Origin: Streptomyces bathyalis
GTDB taxonomy: Bacteria; Actinomycetota; Actinomycetes; Streptomycetales; Streptomycetaceae
DNA: 64,000 bases
NCBI RefSeq assembly: GCF_015910445.1
Contig: NZ_CP048882.1
Location: 4,030,001 to 4,094,000, forward strand
Direction: 5' to 3'
In this document: piece by piece, positions 26,122-35,906 of the stretch
Layout of the letters: each line of letters begins with the position of its first letter
How positions within the stretch are numbered: the first letter of the stretch is position 1
Program-made: the position numbers and the translations under genes
The notes under the pieces: generated by a model
Database searches by the model: none
The model's input: the letters and a program-made list of their open reading frames with translations, nothing else
What the model was told of the DNA's origin: nothing

Positions 26122-26169
26122 GGCCGGGTCCGGGCGAGTTCGTCTCGCGAGCAGATTCGAGTCGAGCCG

Positions 26170-26847
26170 ATGATCAAGCGAAGTACGCTGCGGGCGCAGA
26201 TCGCCAGCGCCCTGCGGGACGAGATCCTGGCCGGGAGACTCCCGGCCGGGAGCCACTTCACGGTCAAGGAGATCGCCGAGCAGTACGGGGTGTCCGCCAC
26301 ACCCGTGCGCGAGGCGCTGGTCGACCTGGCCGCGCAGGGTCTGCTGGACGTGGAGCAGCACCGGGGCTTCCGCGTCCACGAATTCACCATCGACGATTAC
26401 CGGGCCATGGTGAAGGCTCGGATGGTGGTCCTCGACGGGCTCTTCCACGGCTACTTCGCGGACGACGGGCCGGTGCCGATGCTCACGCTCGACGACGCCG
26501 TCCTCGCCTCCGTGCGGCGCCGGGCGGAGGCCGCGGTGAGGGCGGCCCGGGCCGGCGACCTCGATGTGCTGATCGGCTACGACCTGCGCTACTGGCGGGA
26601 GTTGGGCGACGTCATCGGGAACCGGTACATCTGCGACTTCCTCGACCGGCTCCGCGTGCAGTGCTGGGTCTTCAGCGTGCCCTGCCTGCGCGCCGAGCGG
26701 GACCTGGCGAACCGGCTGTGGTCGGGGCACCGGGAGCTGGTGGACGCGGTGGAGCGGGACGACGCGGAGGCCACGCAGCGGCTCGTTACCGACTACCACC
26801 AGCATGCGCTGGCGCTCGCGGAGAAGCCCATGCGGTCGGGCCCGTGA
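26170..26847 (+). CDS. GntR family regulator (FCD type)
   Basis: Protein of 225 residues. N-terminal winged helix: LRAQIASALRDEILAGRLPA, TVKEIAEQYGVSATPVREALVDLAAQGLLDVE, the diagnostic GntR pattern. The C-terminal all-helical domain with ARMVVLDGLFHG, RRRAEAAVRAARAGD and HRELVDAVERDDAEATQRLV fits the FCD/VanR ligand domain, where histidines coordinate a metal and bind a carboxylate. It follows the aminotransferase gene on the same strand and probably regulates it. Confidence 0.85.
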   Translation: MIKRSTLRAQIASALRDEILAGRLPAGSHFTVKEIAEQYGVSATPVREALVDLAAQGLLDVEQHRGFRVHEFTIDDYRAMVKARMVVLDGLFHGYFADDGPVPMLTLDDAVLASVRRRAEAAVRAARAGDLDVLIGYDLRYWRELGDVIGNRYICDFLDRLRVQCWVFSVPCLRAERDLANRLWSGHRELVDAVERDDAEATQRLVTDYHQHALALAEKPMRSGP

Positions 26848-26997
26848 GCCCGTCCCGCGCAGTGACCGGCACGCTGACAGGCACGGTGACCGGCGCCGTG
26901 CGTCCCGCACTCTTCAACACGGCCCCGGCAGGCGGCATTACGCTGTTGCGACCGGGCCGGGGGTGTCCCCCGGCGAAGCGAGGCTGGAGAAAATCCC

Positions 26998-27651
26998 TTG
27001 GCATGTGATCTCTGGTTGGTTCCCCTCGTCGACGTGCTGTGCCACAGCCCCGACAACCCCTTCGCCGAGGAGATCGCTGCGTACGACAAGGCCCTGACGG
27101 AAGCGGGGCTGCCGCCCGTCCCCGTCTACAACTACATGCCGGGCCTCTCGGGAGAGGTCGCGCCGGTCGCGGGTTTCGACTACGAGGCGCTGCACTTCCT
27201 GCGCCGCGCGCACATCCTGCAGATGTGCAATCTCGAGGTCACGCCCGTCGACGAACTGGGCGGCGACTACGAGCAGTTGCTGGAGATGTTCGAGACGACG
27301 GTGCAGCAGTCGCATCTGGTGTGGCACTACGACCACGCGGGCGCGTACGTCCCCCTCGACTTCCCCGTGCCGCTCGCGAACGACGAACTGATCGACGGCG
27401 GCGGGCCGTTGGGCTCCAGCCACGGTCTGCTGCGCGAACTGGAGGCCGTCGCCCCGTACTTGGGCATCGACCCGGCCGCACCGCCGCCGGCCCCGCAGTC
27501 CCCCTCGCGCCCCACGGATCTGGAGGAGCCGGCGGAGATGCCGGTGGCTCCCGAGGACGGGCCGTTCGCGCGGGAGCGGCACGTGTGGCTCGGGCTGCAC
27601 GCGGCGGCCACCCGGAGCCTGGCCCAGGGATCGATGATCGTCTTCAGCTGA
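26998..27651 (+). CDS. Conserved hypothetical protein
   Basis: Protein of 217 residues, soluble, no domain recognised. It starts at TTG (26998) with GGAGA 9 bases upstream and runs with good codon bias: LVPLVDVLCHSPDNPFAEEI, VYNYMPGLSGEVAPVAGFDY, EVTPVDELGGDYEQLLEMFE, LVWHYDHAGAYVPLDFPVPL, GGGPLGSSHGLLRELEAVAP and a final LGLHAAATRSLAQGSMIVFS. The central region has many aromatic and acidic residues; a Pro-rich linker separates the last 40 residues. It is convergent with the next gene, and I can infer no function. Confidence 0.7.
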   Translation: MACDLWLVPLVDVLCHSPDNPFAEEIAAYDKALTEAGLPPVPVYNYMPGLSGEVAPVAGFDYEALHFLRRAHILQMCNLEVTPVDELGGDYEQLLEMFETTVQQSHLVWHYDHAGAYVPLDFPVPLANDELIDGGGPLGSSHGLLRELEAVAPYLGIDPAAPPPAPQSPSRPTDLEEPAEMPVAPEDGPFARERHVWLGLHAAATRSLAQGSMIVFS

Positions 27652-27699
27652 CGGGAGGTACACGGCGCCCGCCGTCAGGACGGGGACCGCAACGCGACG

Positions 27700-28404
27700 T
27701 CACAGAGGCCCCTCGGGCGGACGCTGGCGGGGCATGCTCGGGCGGAAGCCGGGCGGCGCGGGGAAGCGGTGCACGTTGTGCCCGGCGGCGCAGATCTCCG
27801 CGGGACGTGCCGCCGAAACGGCCACGGGCTGCGAGGCCAGCGGTGACGGGCCGGGCCTGAACTCCAGCATCCAGTCTGCCGTTTCGCTCCGGACGATCTC
27901 CGAGACGTCCTCGGTGAAGCGGCGCAGCAGTGACAGTCCGCGTTCGGCCGCCTCACTCGCCCCGCCCTCCGTCGGGCCGAGCATCTCGCGCACGGACTCC
28001 GAGGCCCAGTCGTACTGGAGCGTCTCCAGCCTGCGCTGGATCGCCTGCGCCGTCGCGACGTCGCGGATCCAGCCCGACGTCAGCCCGAAGTACCGGTCCG
28101 CGCAGATGCAGGCAAGGGCGCCGAGCAGCGCCAAGTAGCCCCACACGGCATGCCGCACCGGCAGCGTCCCGGTCAGGGTCAGCAGCGGCAGCACCGCGGC
28201 GCCGGCGGCCCCGAGCGACACACCGGTGCGCAGGGCACGCGCACCCCACTGCTTCAAGGTGCGGTCGGAGAGATACCAGTCGGCGATGAACAGCGCGCGC
28301 TGCTCCACCCATACGTACAGCTCGTCGAGGCGCTCCCCCGGCTCGCCCCAGTCACCGAGCGGGAACGCCCGTCCCGCCCCGGGTCGCATCTTCGGCTTGC
28401 TCAC
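27700..28404 (-). CDS. SLATT-like membrane protein
   Basis: Protein of about 234 residues. WVEQRALFIADWYLSDRTLKQWGAR then two membrane helices (GVSLGAAGAAVLPLLTLTG and HAVWGYLALLGALACICADRYFG) followed by a long helical domain with IQRRLETLQYDWASESVREM is the layout of SLATT-domain proteins (two helices plus cytosolic helices), which are proposed pore-forming effectors in nucleotide-dependent conflict systems. No nucleotide-cyclase partner gene is nearby, so a house role is equally possible. Start GTG 28404 (VSKPKM) is favoured; in-frame GTG codons at 28410 and 28431 are alternatives. Divergent from purD. Confidence 0.6.
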   Translation of the reverse strand: MSKPKMRPGAGRAFPLGDWGEPGERLDELYVWVEQRALFIADWYLSDRTLKQWGARALRTGVSLGAAGAAVLPLLTLTGTLPVRHAVWGYLALLGALACICADRYFGLTSGWIRDVATAQAIQRRLETLQYDWASESVREMLGPTEGGASEAAERGLSLLRRFTEDVSEIVRSETADWMLEFRPGPSPLASQPVAVSAARPAEICAAGHNVHRFPAPPGFRPSMPRQRPPEGPL

Positions 28405-28446
28405 CGCCACACCCCACAACACACGCGCCACGACGACGACCGTTTC

Positions 28447-28458
28447 GAAGGGCCCTTC
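28447..28458. promoter_or_regulatory. Palindrome upstream of purD / SLATT gene
   Basis: GAAGGGCCCTTC is a perfect 12-base palindrome 43 bases upstream of the SLATT-like start, inside the divergent promoter region shared with purD. The 12 bases CGAAGGGCCCTT recur at 34647, ahead of the regulator gene after purC. Confidence 0.35.
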
Positions 28459-28601
28459 CTACCGCCATAAGTGGGGGCGCAACGCCACTTTGCGGCCGAA
28501 CTACCACCGAATTGTGCACTGCTCAGGTATAGGACGGATTCCGCTCTCACTCGAAAGAGTGCCCCGCGAAGCGCTCGGAGCCCGACGTCTAGGCTGCTCC
28601 C

Positions 28602-29858
<1,257 letters not shown>

Positions 29859-29898
29859 GCGATTCGGGTGTCGCGGTCCCGGTGGCCCGCCTGGGGGC

Positions 29899-29917
29899 CC
29901 GGCCGGCGGCCGGCCGG
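29899..29917 (+). terminator. Hairpin downstream of purD
   Basis: CCGGCCGGC, one G, then GCCGGCCGG: a perfect 9+1+9 inverted repeat 40 bases after the purD stop. A strong GC hairpin without T-run, likely a terminator. The rest of the gap to 30205 contains nothing I can assign. Confidence 0.6.
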
Positions 29918-30205
29918 ACCGCGCACCCATAAGGGACACAGGGGGACAGGACGGACACTCCTCTCACCCCCCTATGACGCAAGAGCTCTACCCAAAGCCA
30001 TTCCATCGAGTGACCGGACAGCGGAGCGGCTGACGGCTGAACGGCCCCCAACTAGGGTTCCGCGCAAGCCGCATGGGCGTCCGCGGCCCTGTGCCGGGCT
30101 GTGTCCCGAGTGGCCCTGCGCACGTTGCGGTGTCGGCGCGCGGTGCCACAGTGGGACCACCGAAACCCGGGAAACCGGACACGTCATGATGGGGGTGAGC
30201 AGTTC

Positions 30206-31837
30206 GTGGTGGGCCGCCAGGCAGGGACGCGCTCCGCGCGCTCGCACGCTCTCTCCGTGCTCCGCATCCGCGGCACGGCGCTCGCACTCGCGCTGCTGCC
30301 CGCCGCGGCCGCCGTGATACTCCTCGCCGCCGAGACGACGGGCCGCATCGGCTCCGACTGGGCGGGCGTGCGGCTCGCCGTCAGCGGTGTCGCGCTGTTG
30401 GCCCTGGCGGTGGCCGGGGGCGTCGCTGCCGTGATCGCACGGTCGCGCCCTGCCGTCTCTCCCACCGTCCCCGTCGAGGAGAGCTCCGCAACCGACCTGT
30501 ACGACCTGGTGCGGGATCTGGCCGAGCGGCTGGAGGTCCCGGTGCCCTCCGCAGTGGCCCTCACCCCGGACTGCGACAGCTGGCTCGAGGACCGCTCGCA
30601 CCGCACCCGCGGGCGCGTGGCTCCCGTGCTGGTCATCGGCTCGCCCTTCCTGTGGTGGATGAGGGTGGCCGAACTGCGCGCCCTGCTGGCACCCGTGGTC
30701 GCGGGCACCGGACCTTCCCTGCATCCCGACATAGCCGCGGCCCGCCGGTTCGTCCGGGGGCTGGACGCGGCGGTCGCCGTGGCCGACAAGGCACGCGCCG
30801 GGCGGTCCGGCACGTCAGGGCCGGGTGCGGCGGTGCGCCGGGCCGGTCTCCGCTTCGCGGGCGGCTGCTCCCGGTTGATGCTCCGCGCGTGCGGGCCGCA
30901 CGCGGCCGAGATGGAGCGCGGGGTCGCCGCCGCGGCCGCCGCCCGTGCACAGGGTGTGGATCACGCGCTGCGTACGGCGGCGCAGGAACAGGTCGGCCTC
31001 GCATACGCGGGCTGGGACAGGCTGCTGACGCGGGTCGCCCTGCCCGCCTGGCGTATCGGCCGGTGGCCGGCCCGTCTCGATGCGGGGGTGGTCTCGGCGC
31101 TGACGGACCTCTCACACCGGGACAGGCTCGCGGAAGGCTTCACCTCGCGCCTGGGCGAGCGCCCCGCCTGCGATCTGCTCGACGAGCCGGGCACCGTCGA
31201 CGAAGCGGTCTCGCTGCTCGCCGCCCGCCTCTTCCACGGAGGACCGCCGGAGCCGGGGCCCGACTGGGCGCCCGTGGACTGGCAGGAGTACCCGGAGGAG
31301 GTCGTCGACCGCATCTGGCGCACCCGCGCCTCCCGGCTCTTCACGCACCTGACCGCGCTCGACCGTCCCGGCAGCGGCTCTGTGGACGGCGGAGCGACCC
31401 CGGCCCGGATCATGGAGTGGCTGACGGGCGGCCCGGTGGCCCGTACGGAAGAGCTCGCGGCCCGCATAGGTGCCGCCGTCGCCCGTGAGACCTCGCCCGA
31501 ATCGTGGGAGGACGCGCTCGTGGCGCCGCTCATAGCCGGCGTGGGCGACGGAGCCGGCGTCTCGCCCATGGGCCTCCCGCTCCAGGCTCCCCGCAGCGGG
31601 CGCGAGTTGATGCTGGAGCACATCACCGCCGTGATCTGCTGCGCGGCCGTGGACACGGCCGGCGCCGTCCCCGGTCTCGACTGGCTCGACGGCCCGGCGC
31701 TCCTCGTCGACGGTGCGCGCGCGGCCGACCTGACGAGCCCCGTGCTCGAACTCGTCGAGGCAGGCGACCCCCAGCCGCTCCGGGAGTGGATGGCCGCGGT
31801 GGGAGTCCGGCCGGACAAGCCCGTTCGCCTCGTATGA
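30206..31837 (+). CDS. M48-peptidase-like membrane protein lacking the zinc motif
   Basis: Protein of about 543 residues; GTG at 30206 has GGGGGTGAG upstream (the next codon is also GTG). Two membrane helices (LALALLPAAAAVILLAAETT and LAVSGVALLALAVAGGVAAV) are followed by DLAERLEVPVPSAVALTPDC and LVIGSPFLWWMRVAELRALL, which align by eye with M48 peptidases (mature fold LGLPLL...ELRAVLAHELGH). Where HELGH should follow, the sequence reads APVVAGTG, so the zinc-binding HExxH is missing. The rest is helical with conserved-looking WPARLDAGVVSALTDLSHRD. I infer a non-catalytic M48 relative. It lies between purD and purC genes on the same strand. Confidence 0.65.
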   Translation: MVGRQAGTRSARSHALSVLRIRGTALALALLPAAAAVILLAAETTGRIGSDWAGVRLAVSGVALLALAVAGGVAAVIARSRPAVSPTVPVEESSATDLYDLVRDLAERLEVPVPSAVALTPDCDSWLEDRSHRTRGRVAPVLVIGSPFLWWMRVAELRALLAPVVAGTGPSLHPDIAAARRFVRGLDAAVAVADKARAGRSGTSGPGAAVRRAGLRFAGGCSRLMLRACGPHAAEMERGVAAAAAARAQGVDHALRTAAQEQVGLAYAGWDRLLTRVALPAWRIGRWPARLDAGVVSALTDLSHRDRLAEGFTSRLGERPACDLLDEPGTVDEAVSLLAARLFHGGPPEPGPDWAPVDWQEYPEEVVDRIWRTRASRLFTHLTALDRPGSGSVDGGATPARIMEWLTGGPVARTEELAARIGAAVARETSPESWEDALVAPLIAGVGDGAGVSPMGLPLQAPRSGRELMLEHITAVICCAAVDTAGAVPGLDWLDGPALLVDGARAADLTSPVLELVEAGDPQPLREWMAAVGVRPDKPVRLV

Positions 31838-31920
31838 TGCCGGGCGGTGACGCACCGCTCGCGTAATGTGATGGTGTGGCTCTGTCGGGGGTGTCGACGA
31901 GCAGGGGGGTTGAGTCACAA

Positions 31921-33417
31921 GTGGGCCAGGCAGACATCCGGCGCTGGGAGTCCGGGGCGCTTGCGCACGCGGTCACGGACCCGTTCGGCCAAGGGCCGCT
32001 GCCCTGGCTGCGCTTCGGCGAGCAGTACTTCGACAACGGCCGCATGGTCCCCTGGTACGTGGACCACACCGGCCTCGAGGATGTGCTCTCCGGCGAGCGG
32101 ATCCCGCGCAGCCCAGGGGTGGGCCGCCCCCGCACCGCTGACGACCTGCACTGCCAGATCAAGGGCTTCGCGGGCAGCGACGGCGGCACGGCCCCGGGTG
32201 AGTCGCTCGACTTCCGCATCACTGTCGACCCGCCGCAGTCCTTCGGCGTCGACATCTACCGCATCGGCCACTACGACGGCGACGGCGCGAGGAAGATCAC
32301 CACCAGCCCGCGTCTGTCGGGCATCCGCCAGCCGGCCCCGCTCACCGCCGGGAAGACGGTCTCCTGCCACCACTGGTGGCTCTCCTGGCGCCTGCAGATC
32401 CCCGAAGACTGGTCAACCGGTGCCTACGTCGCCGTCCTCACCACCGCCGACGGGTGCCACCGCTCGCACATCCCCTTCACCGTCCGCGACCGCACGCCCG
32501 GGGACCTGCTCCTCGTCATGCCGGACATCACCTGGCAGGCCTACAACCTCTTCCCCGAGGACGGTCGCACCGGCGCGAGCCTGTACCACGCGTGGGACGA
32601 GGAGGGCCGGCTGCTGGGCGAGGAGGACGCCGCCGTCACGGTCTCCTTCGACCGCCCCTATGCCGGAGCCGGCCTGCCCCTGCACGTCGGCCACGCCTAC
32701 GACTTCATCCGCTGGGCCGAGCGCCAGGGCTACGAGCTCGCATACGCCGATGCCCGCGATCTGCATGCGGGCCGCGTCGATCCGTCCCGCTGCCGAGGCG
32801 TCATCTTCCCCGGCCACGACGAGTACTGGACGGTGCCCATGCGCCGTGCGGTGGAACGGGCGCGCGACTCGGGGACCTCGCTGGTCTTCCTGTCCGCCAA
32901 CACCATGTTCTGGCAGGTCCAGTTGGACCCGCTGCCCGGCGGCTCCCCCGACCGGCTGCTGACGTGCCGCAAGCGCCGGGGCCCCGGCCGCGCCGCCCAG
33001 TGGCGCACCATGGGCGAACCCGAACAGCTCGTGCTGGGCATCCAGTACACCGGGCAGGTGCCCCGCCCGTACCCGCTGGTGGTGCGCAACAGCGACCACT
33101 GGCTGTGGGAGTCCACCGGTGCGGCCGACGGAGACGAATTGCCCGGCCTGGTCGCCGGTGAGGCCGACTGCTACTTCCCCCGCACGAGCCTGCCGGAGCA
33201 CTCCGAGCGTGCGCTGCTCGCGCACTCCCCGTACAGCGACGTGCGGGGCGTCCACCGCCACCAGGAGACGTCGCTCTACCGGGCTCCCTCCGGGGCACTG
33301 GTCTTCTGCTCCGGCACCTTCGCCTGGTCGCCGGCGCTCGACCGTCCCGGCCACGTCGACCCCCGCATCCAGCGGGCGACGGCCAACCTCCTCGACCGGG
33401 TGAGCAAGAAGGGCTGA
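31921..33417 (+). CDS. N,N-dimethylformamidase beta-subunit-like protein
   Basis: Protein of about 498 residues. IRRWESGALAHAVTDPFGQG, then the repeated CQIKGFAGSDGGTAPGESLDFRITV / FGVDIYRIGHYDGDGARKI domain, LLVMPDITWQAYNLFPEDGR, RGVIFPGHDEYWTVPMRRAV and LVFLSANTMFWQVQLDP match the large subunit of N,N-dimethylformamidase, an iron amidohydrolase. The tyrosine/glutamate-rich HDEYW region would be at the metal site in the characterised enzyme. Many actinobacteria carry these stand-alone homologues with unknown substrate. GTG 31921 is preferred to GTG 31876 because the conserved part begins just after it and a GGGGGG run lies 11 bases upstream. Confidence 0.75.
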   Translation: MGQADIRRWESGALAHAVTDPFGQGPLPWLRFGEQYFDNGRMVPWYVDHTGLEDVLSGERIPRSPGVGRPRTADDLHCQIKGFAGSDGGTAPGESLDFRITVDPPQSFGVDIYRIGHYDGDGARKITTSPRLSGIRQPAPLTAGKTVSCHHWWLSWRLQIPEDWSTGAYVAVLTTADGCHRSHIPFTVRDRTPGDLLLVMPDITWQAYNLFPEDGRTGASLYHAWDEEGRLLGEEDAAVTVSFDRPYAGAGLPLHVGHAYDFIRWAERQGYELAYADARDLHAGRVDPSRCRGVIFPGHDEYWTVPMRRAVERARDSGTSLVFLSANTMFWQVQLDPLPGGSPDRLLTCRKRRGPGRAAQWRTMGEPEQLVLGIQYTGQVPRPYPLVVRNSDHWLWESTGAADGDELPGLVAGEADCYFPRTSLPEHSERALLAHSPYSDVRGVHRHQETSLYRAPSGALVFCSGTFAWSPALDRPGHVDPRIQRATANLLDRVSKKG

Positions 33418-33577
33418 GGGAGCCGCAGGCAGAGGCCCTGGCCCGCCGCGTTCCACCCGCCCCCGAGAGGTGTGCGAACCCCTCGTACGGGACAATCGGG
33501 AGCTGAAGCGCTCCCCCCTTTCCCCCACTGTTCGCCGGGGGCACCGGAGGGAGACCCTGACCGACCCCGGAGGACCC

Positions 33578-34528
33578 GTGTCCGGATTCGTGGAGAAGCC
33601 CGACCCCGTGCAGGTCCCGGGCCTGCTGCATCTGCACACCGGCAAGGTGCGCGATCTGTACCGCAACGAGGCGGGCGACCTCGTCATGGTGGCCAGCGAC
33701 CGCATCTCCGCATACGACTGGGTGCTGCCGACCGAGATCCCCGACAAGGGCAGGATCCTCACCCAGCTGTCCCTGTGGTGGTTCGAGCAGCTCGCGGACC
33801 TCGTCCCCAACCACGTCGTCAGCACCGAGGTGCCCGAGGGCGCCCCTGCCGACTGGGAGGGGCGCACCATGGTGTGCCGCTCGCTGCGCATGATCCCGGT
33901 GGAGTGCGTCGCGCGCGGCTACCTGACCGGTTCGGGTCTCGCGGAGTACGAGCAGACCCGTACGGTCTGCGGACTCGCACTGCCCGAAGGGCTCACCGAC
34001 GGCTCGGAGTTGCCGGGCCCGATCTTCACGCCTGCCACGAAGGCGGCCGTCGGCGACCACGACGAGAACGTCAGCTACGAGGAGGTCGCCCGCGAGGTCG
34101 GAGCCGAGACCGCCGCCCAGCTGCGGCAGTTGACGCTCGCCGTCTACCAGCGCGCCCGCGACGTCGCCCTCGACAGGGGCATCATCCTCGCCGACACGAA
34201 GTTCGAGTTCGGGTACCGGACGGGTGACGAGGACGGCATCGGCGTGCAGGCCGAGTCGGACGTCGGCCTGGTCCTCGGCGACGAGGTGCTCACTCCCGAC
34301 TCGTCACGCTTCTGGCCCGCGGACAAGTGGGAGCCAGGGCAGGCGCAGGCGTCCTTCGACAAGCAGTTCGTCCGGGACTGGCTCTCCGGGCCGGAGTCCG
34401 GGTGGGACAGGAGCGGTGAGGAGCCTCCGCCTCCGCTGCCGGCGAGCATCGTGGAACAGACCCGCACGAAGTATGCGGAGGCGTACCGGATGCTCACCGG
34501 GCTCGAGTGGTTCTGGCCGCTGCGCTGA
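33578..34528 (+). CDS. purC: SAICAR synthase
   Basis: Protein of 316 residues that condenses CAIR with aspartate using ATP. HTGKVRDLYRNEAGDLVMVA, ASDRISAYDWVLPTEIPDKG, VECVARGYLTGSGLAEYE, ATKAAVGDHDENVSYEE, ILADTKFEFGYR and DEVLTPDSSRFWPADKWEPG are all family landmarks. GTG start with GGAGG 5 bases upstream. The C-terminal WLSGPESGWDRSGEEPPPPL region is the usual substrate loop. Its 5' gap of 160 bases after the previous gene contains a GC-rich stretch only. Confidence 0.96.
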   Translation: MSGFVEKPDPVQVPGLLHLHTGKVRDLYRNEAGDLVMVASDRISAYDWVLPTEIPDKGRILTQLSLWWFEQLADLVPNHVVSTEVPEGAPADWEGRTMVCRSLRMIPVECVARGYLTGSGLAEYEQTRTVCGLALPEGLTDGSELPGPIFTPATKAAVGDHDENVSYEEVAREVGAETAAQLRQLTLAVYQRARDVALDRGIILADTKFEFGYRTGDEDGIGVQAESDVGLVLGDEVLTPDSSRFWPADKWEPGQAQASFDKQFVRDWLSGPESGWDRSGEEPPPPLPASIVEQTRTKYAEAYRMLTGLEWFWPLR

Positions 34529-34647
34529 CGCGCCGGTGCGGGCCGCCGGAAGACCCGTCGTGATCCACGAGCCGAACGCGAGGCGCGATTTCCGGAGTTG
34601 AATCCTCCGTCCGGGACGGTGCATACGGGGGCAGATGCGCACCATAC

Positions 34648-34660
34648 GAAGGGCCCTTTC
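34648..34660. promoter_or_regulatory. Second copy of the GAAGGGCCCTT palindrome
   Basis: GAAGGGCCCTTTC lies in the A/T-enriched gap (34529-34801) after purC and before the regulator gene. It shares CGAAGGGCCCTT with the site at 28446-28457 upstream of purD. A run GTTTTTTCTATGCT at 34697-34710 nearby could be part of a promoter or of the purC terminator. Confidence 0.3.
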
Positions 34661-34801
34661 GAAAAGGTCTCCCTTTGAGGGGTGTTCGTCGCCTTCGTTT
34701 TTTCTATGCTCGGAGACCTGTTCCGCATGTGGGTGCCCAAGTTCTGACCACCGCCCATGTGCAGGGGTCCAGGCGGGGTGACCGGACAGGGGGAATTCAC
34801 C

Positions 34802-35794
34802 TTGGGTACGAACGAGATGTCCTATCTCGGCCTCACCGAGGAGCAGGAACACATGTACCGGCTCTGTCTGCGTGAGCCCGGCATAGGACTCGACGGCCTC
34901 ATAGACCAGCTCCGGCTGCCGCCCAACGCGGCACGCAGGGAGCTGCGCAGGCTGCGTGAACTGGGCCTGCTGCGAAGACAGGCCGACGGACTCGCCGCGG
35001 CGGACCCGGACGTGGCAGTGGCCAGGCTGCTCGACCTGCGCCTGCACGAACTGCACGAGAAGCTGCAACGCGTCACGCAGCTCCAGCCGTTGGTGGCGTC
35101 GTTGCGCGCGGAGCGCGGCGAGGAGCGAGAGCCGGCCGCCCTCGGCATCGAGCAGGTCACCGACCCCGCGAAGATCCGCGACCGCATCGACGACCTGGCC
35201 TTCTTCGCCCGCGAAGAGGTCGCTCTCGTGGAGCCGGCCGTCGCGCTGCGGCAGGAGGAGATCGACGAGGCACGCCCGCGTGTGCTGCGCTGCCTGCGAA
35301 GAGGGCTGACGGTGCGCACCGTTCTCGTCCGCAAGGCCCTCGACCACGAGCCGACAGTGGCGTATCTGCGTGAACTGGAGTCGTACGGGGCACGGGTGCG
35401 GCTGGTCACCCACACCACGGCGAAGATCCAGATGTACGACCGCCGCACCGCCGTCGTACCCGTCGACCCCGAAGAGACCGCCGCCGGCGCGCTGTTCGCG
35501 CAGGAGAGCGGGCTGGTCTCCAACATCCTCGCCCTCTTCGAGTCGATCTGGGCGGAGTCGGAGGACCTGGCGACGCTGCTGGGGGAGTGGAGATCCGAAG
35601 AGGACGCGCCTTCCGAGCTGGAGCGGATGGTTCTGCGAGCGATGTGCTCCGGGGGCAAGGACGAGGCGGGGGCGCGCGACCTGGGTGTCTCGGTTCGTAC
35701 CTACCGGCGCTACATCGCGGACCTGATGCAGCTGCTCGGCGCCGGCAACCGTCCGCAGGCGGCGCTGCTGGCGCGGGAGCGCGGCTGGGTCTGA
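34802..35794 (+). CDS. TrmB/LuxR-like transcriptional regulator
   Basis: Protein of 330 residues. Residues 5-75: YLGLTEEQEHMYRLCLREPG, LDGLIDQLRLPPNAARRELRRLRELGLL, a TrmB-like winged helix. The middle (residues 130-240: VRTVLVRKALDHEPTVAYLR, VRLVTHTTAKIQMYDRRTAV) resembles the phospholipase-D-like part of such regulators. C-terminal 60 residues: SELERMVLRAMCSGGKDEAG, DLGVSVRTYRRYIADLMQLLGAGNRPQAALLARERGWV, a LuxR-type HTH. These 'helix-turn-helix plus LuxR' orphan regulators often accompany natural-product clusters in Streptomyces. TTG at 34802 has GGGGGAA 9 bases upstream; ATG 34817 is the alternative. It is convergent with the RiPP-like cluster beginning at 35907. Confidence 0.75.
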   Translation: MGTNEMSYLGLTEEQEHMYRLCLREPGIGLDGLIDQLRLPPNAARRELRRLRELGLLRRQADGLAAADPDVAVARLLDLRLHELHEKLQRVTQLQPLVASLRAERGEEREPAALGIEQVTDPAKIRDRIDDLAFFAREEVALVEPAVALRQEEIDEARPRVLRCLRRGLTVRTVLVRKALDHEPTVAYLRELESYGARVRLVTHTTAKIQMYDRRTAVVPVDPEETAAGALFAQESGLVSNILALFESIWAESEDLATLLGEWRSEEDAPSELERMVLRAMCSGGKDEAGARDLGVSVRTYRRYIADLMQLLGAGNRPQAALLARERGWV

Positions 35795-35906
35795 CGGGCG
35801 GTCGCGTCGGGGCCGGTTCGCCGGGTGGTTCATAGGGCCGGAGGCGGTGGCGGCGGGGCCGGCGCCGCTGTCGCTCCCCCTCCGGGACGGGGGCCCGGCG
35901 CCGGTC

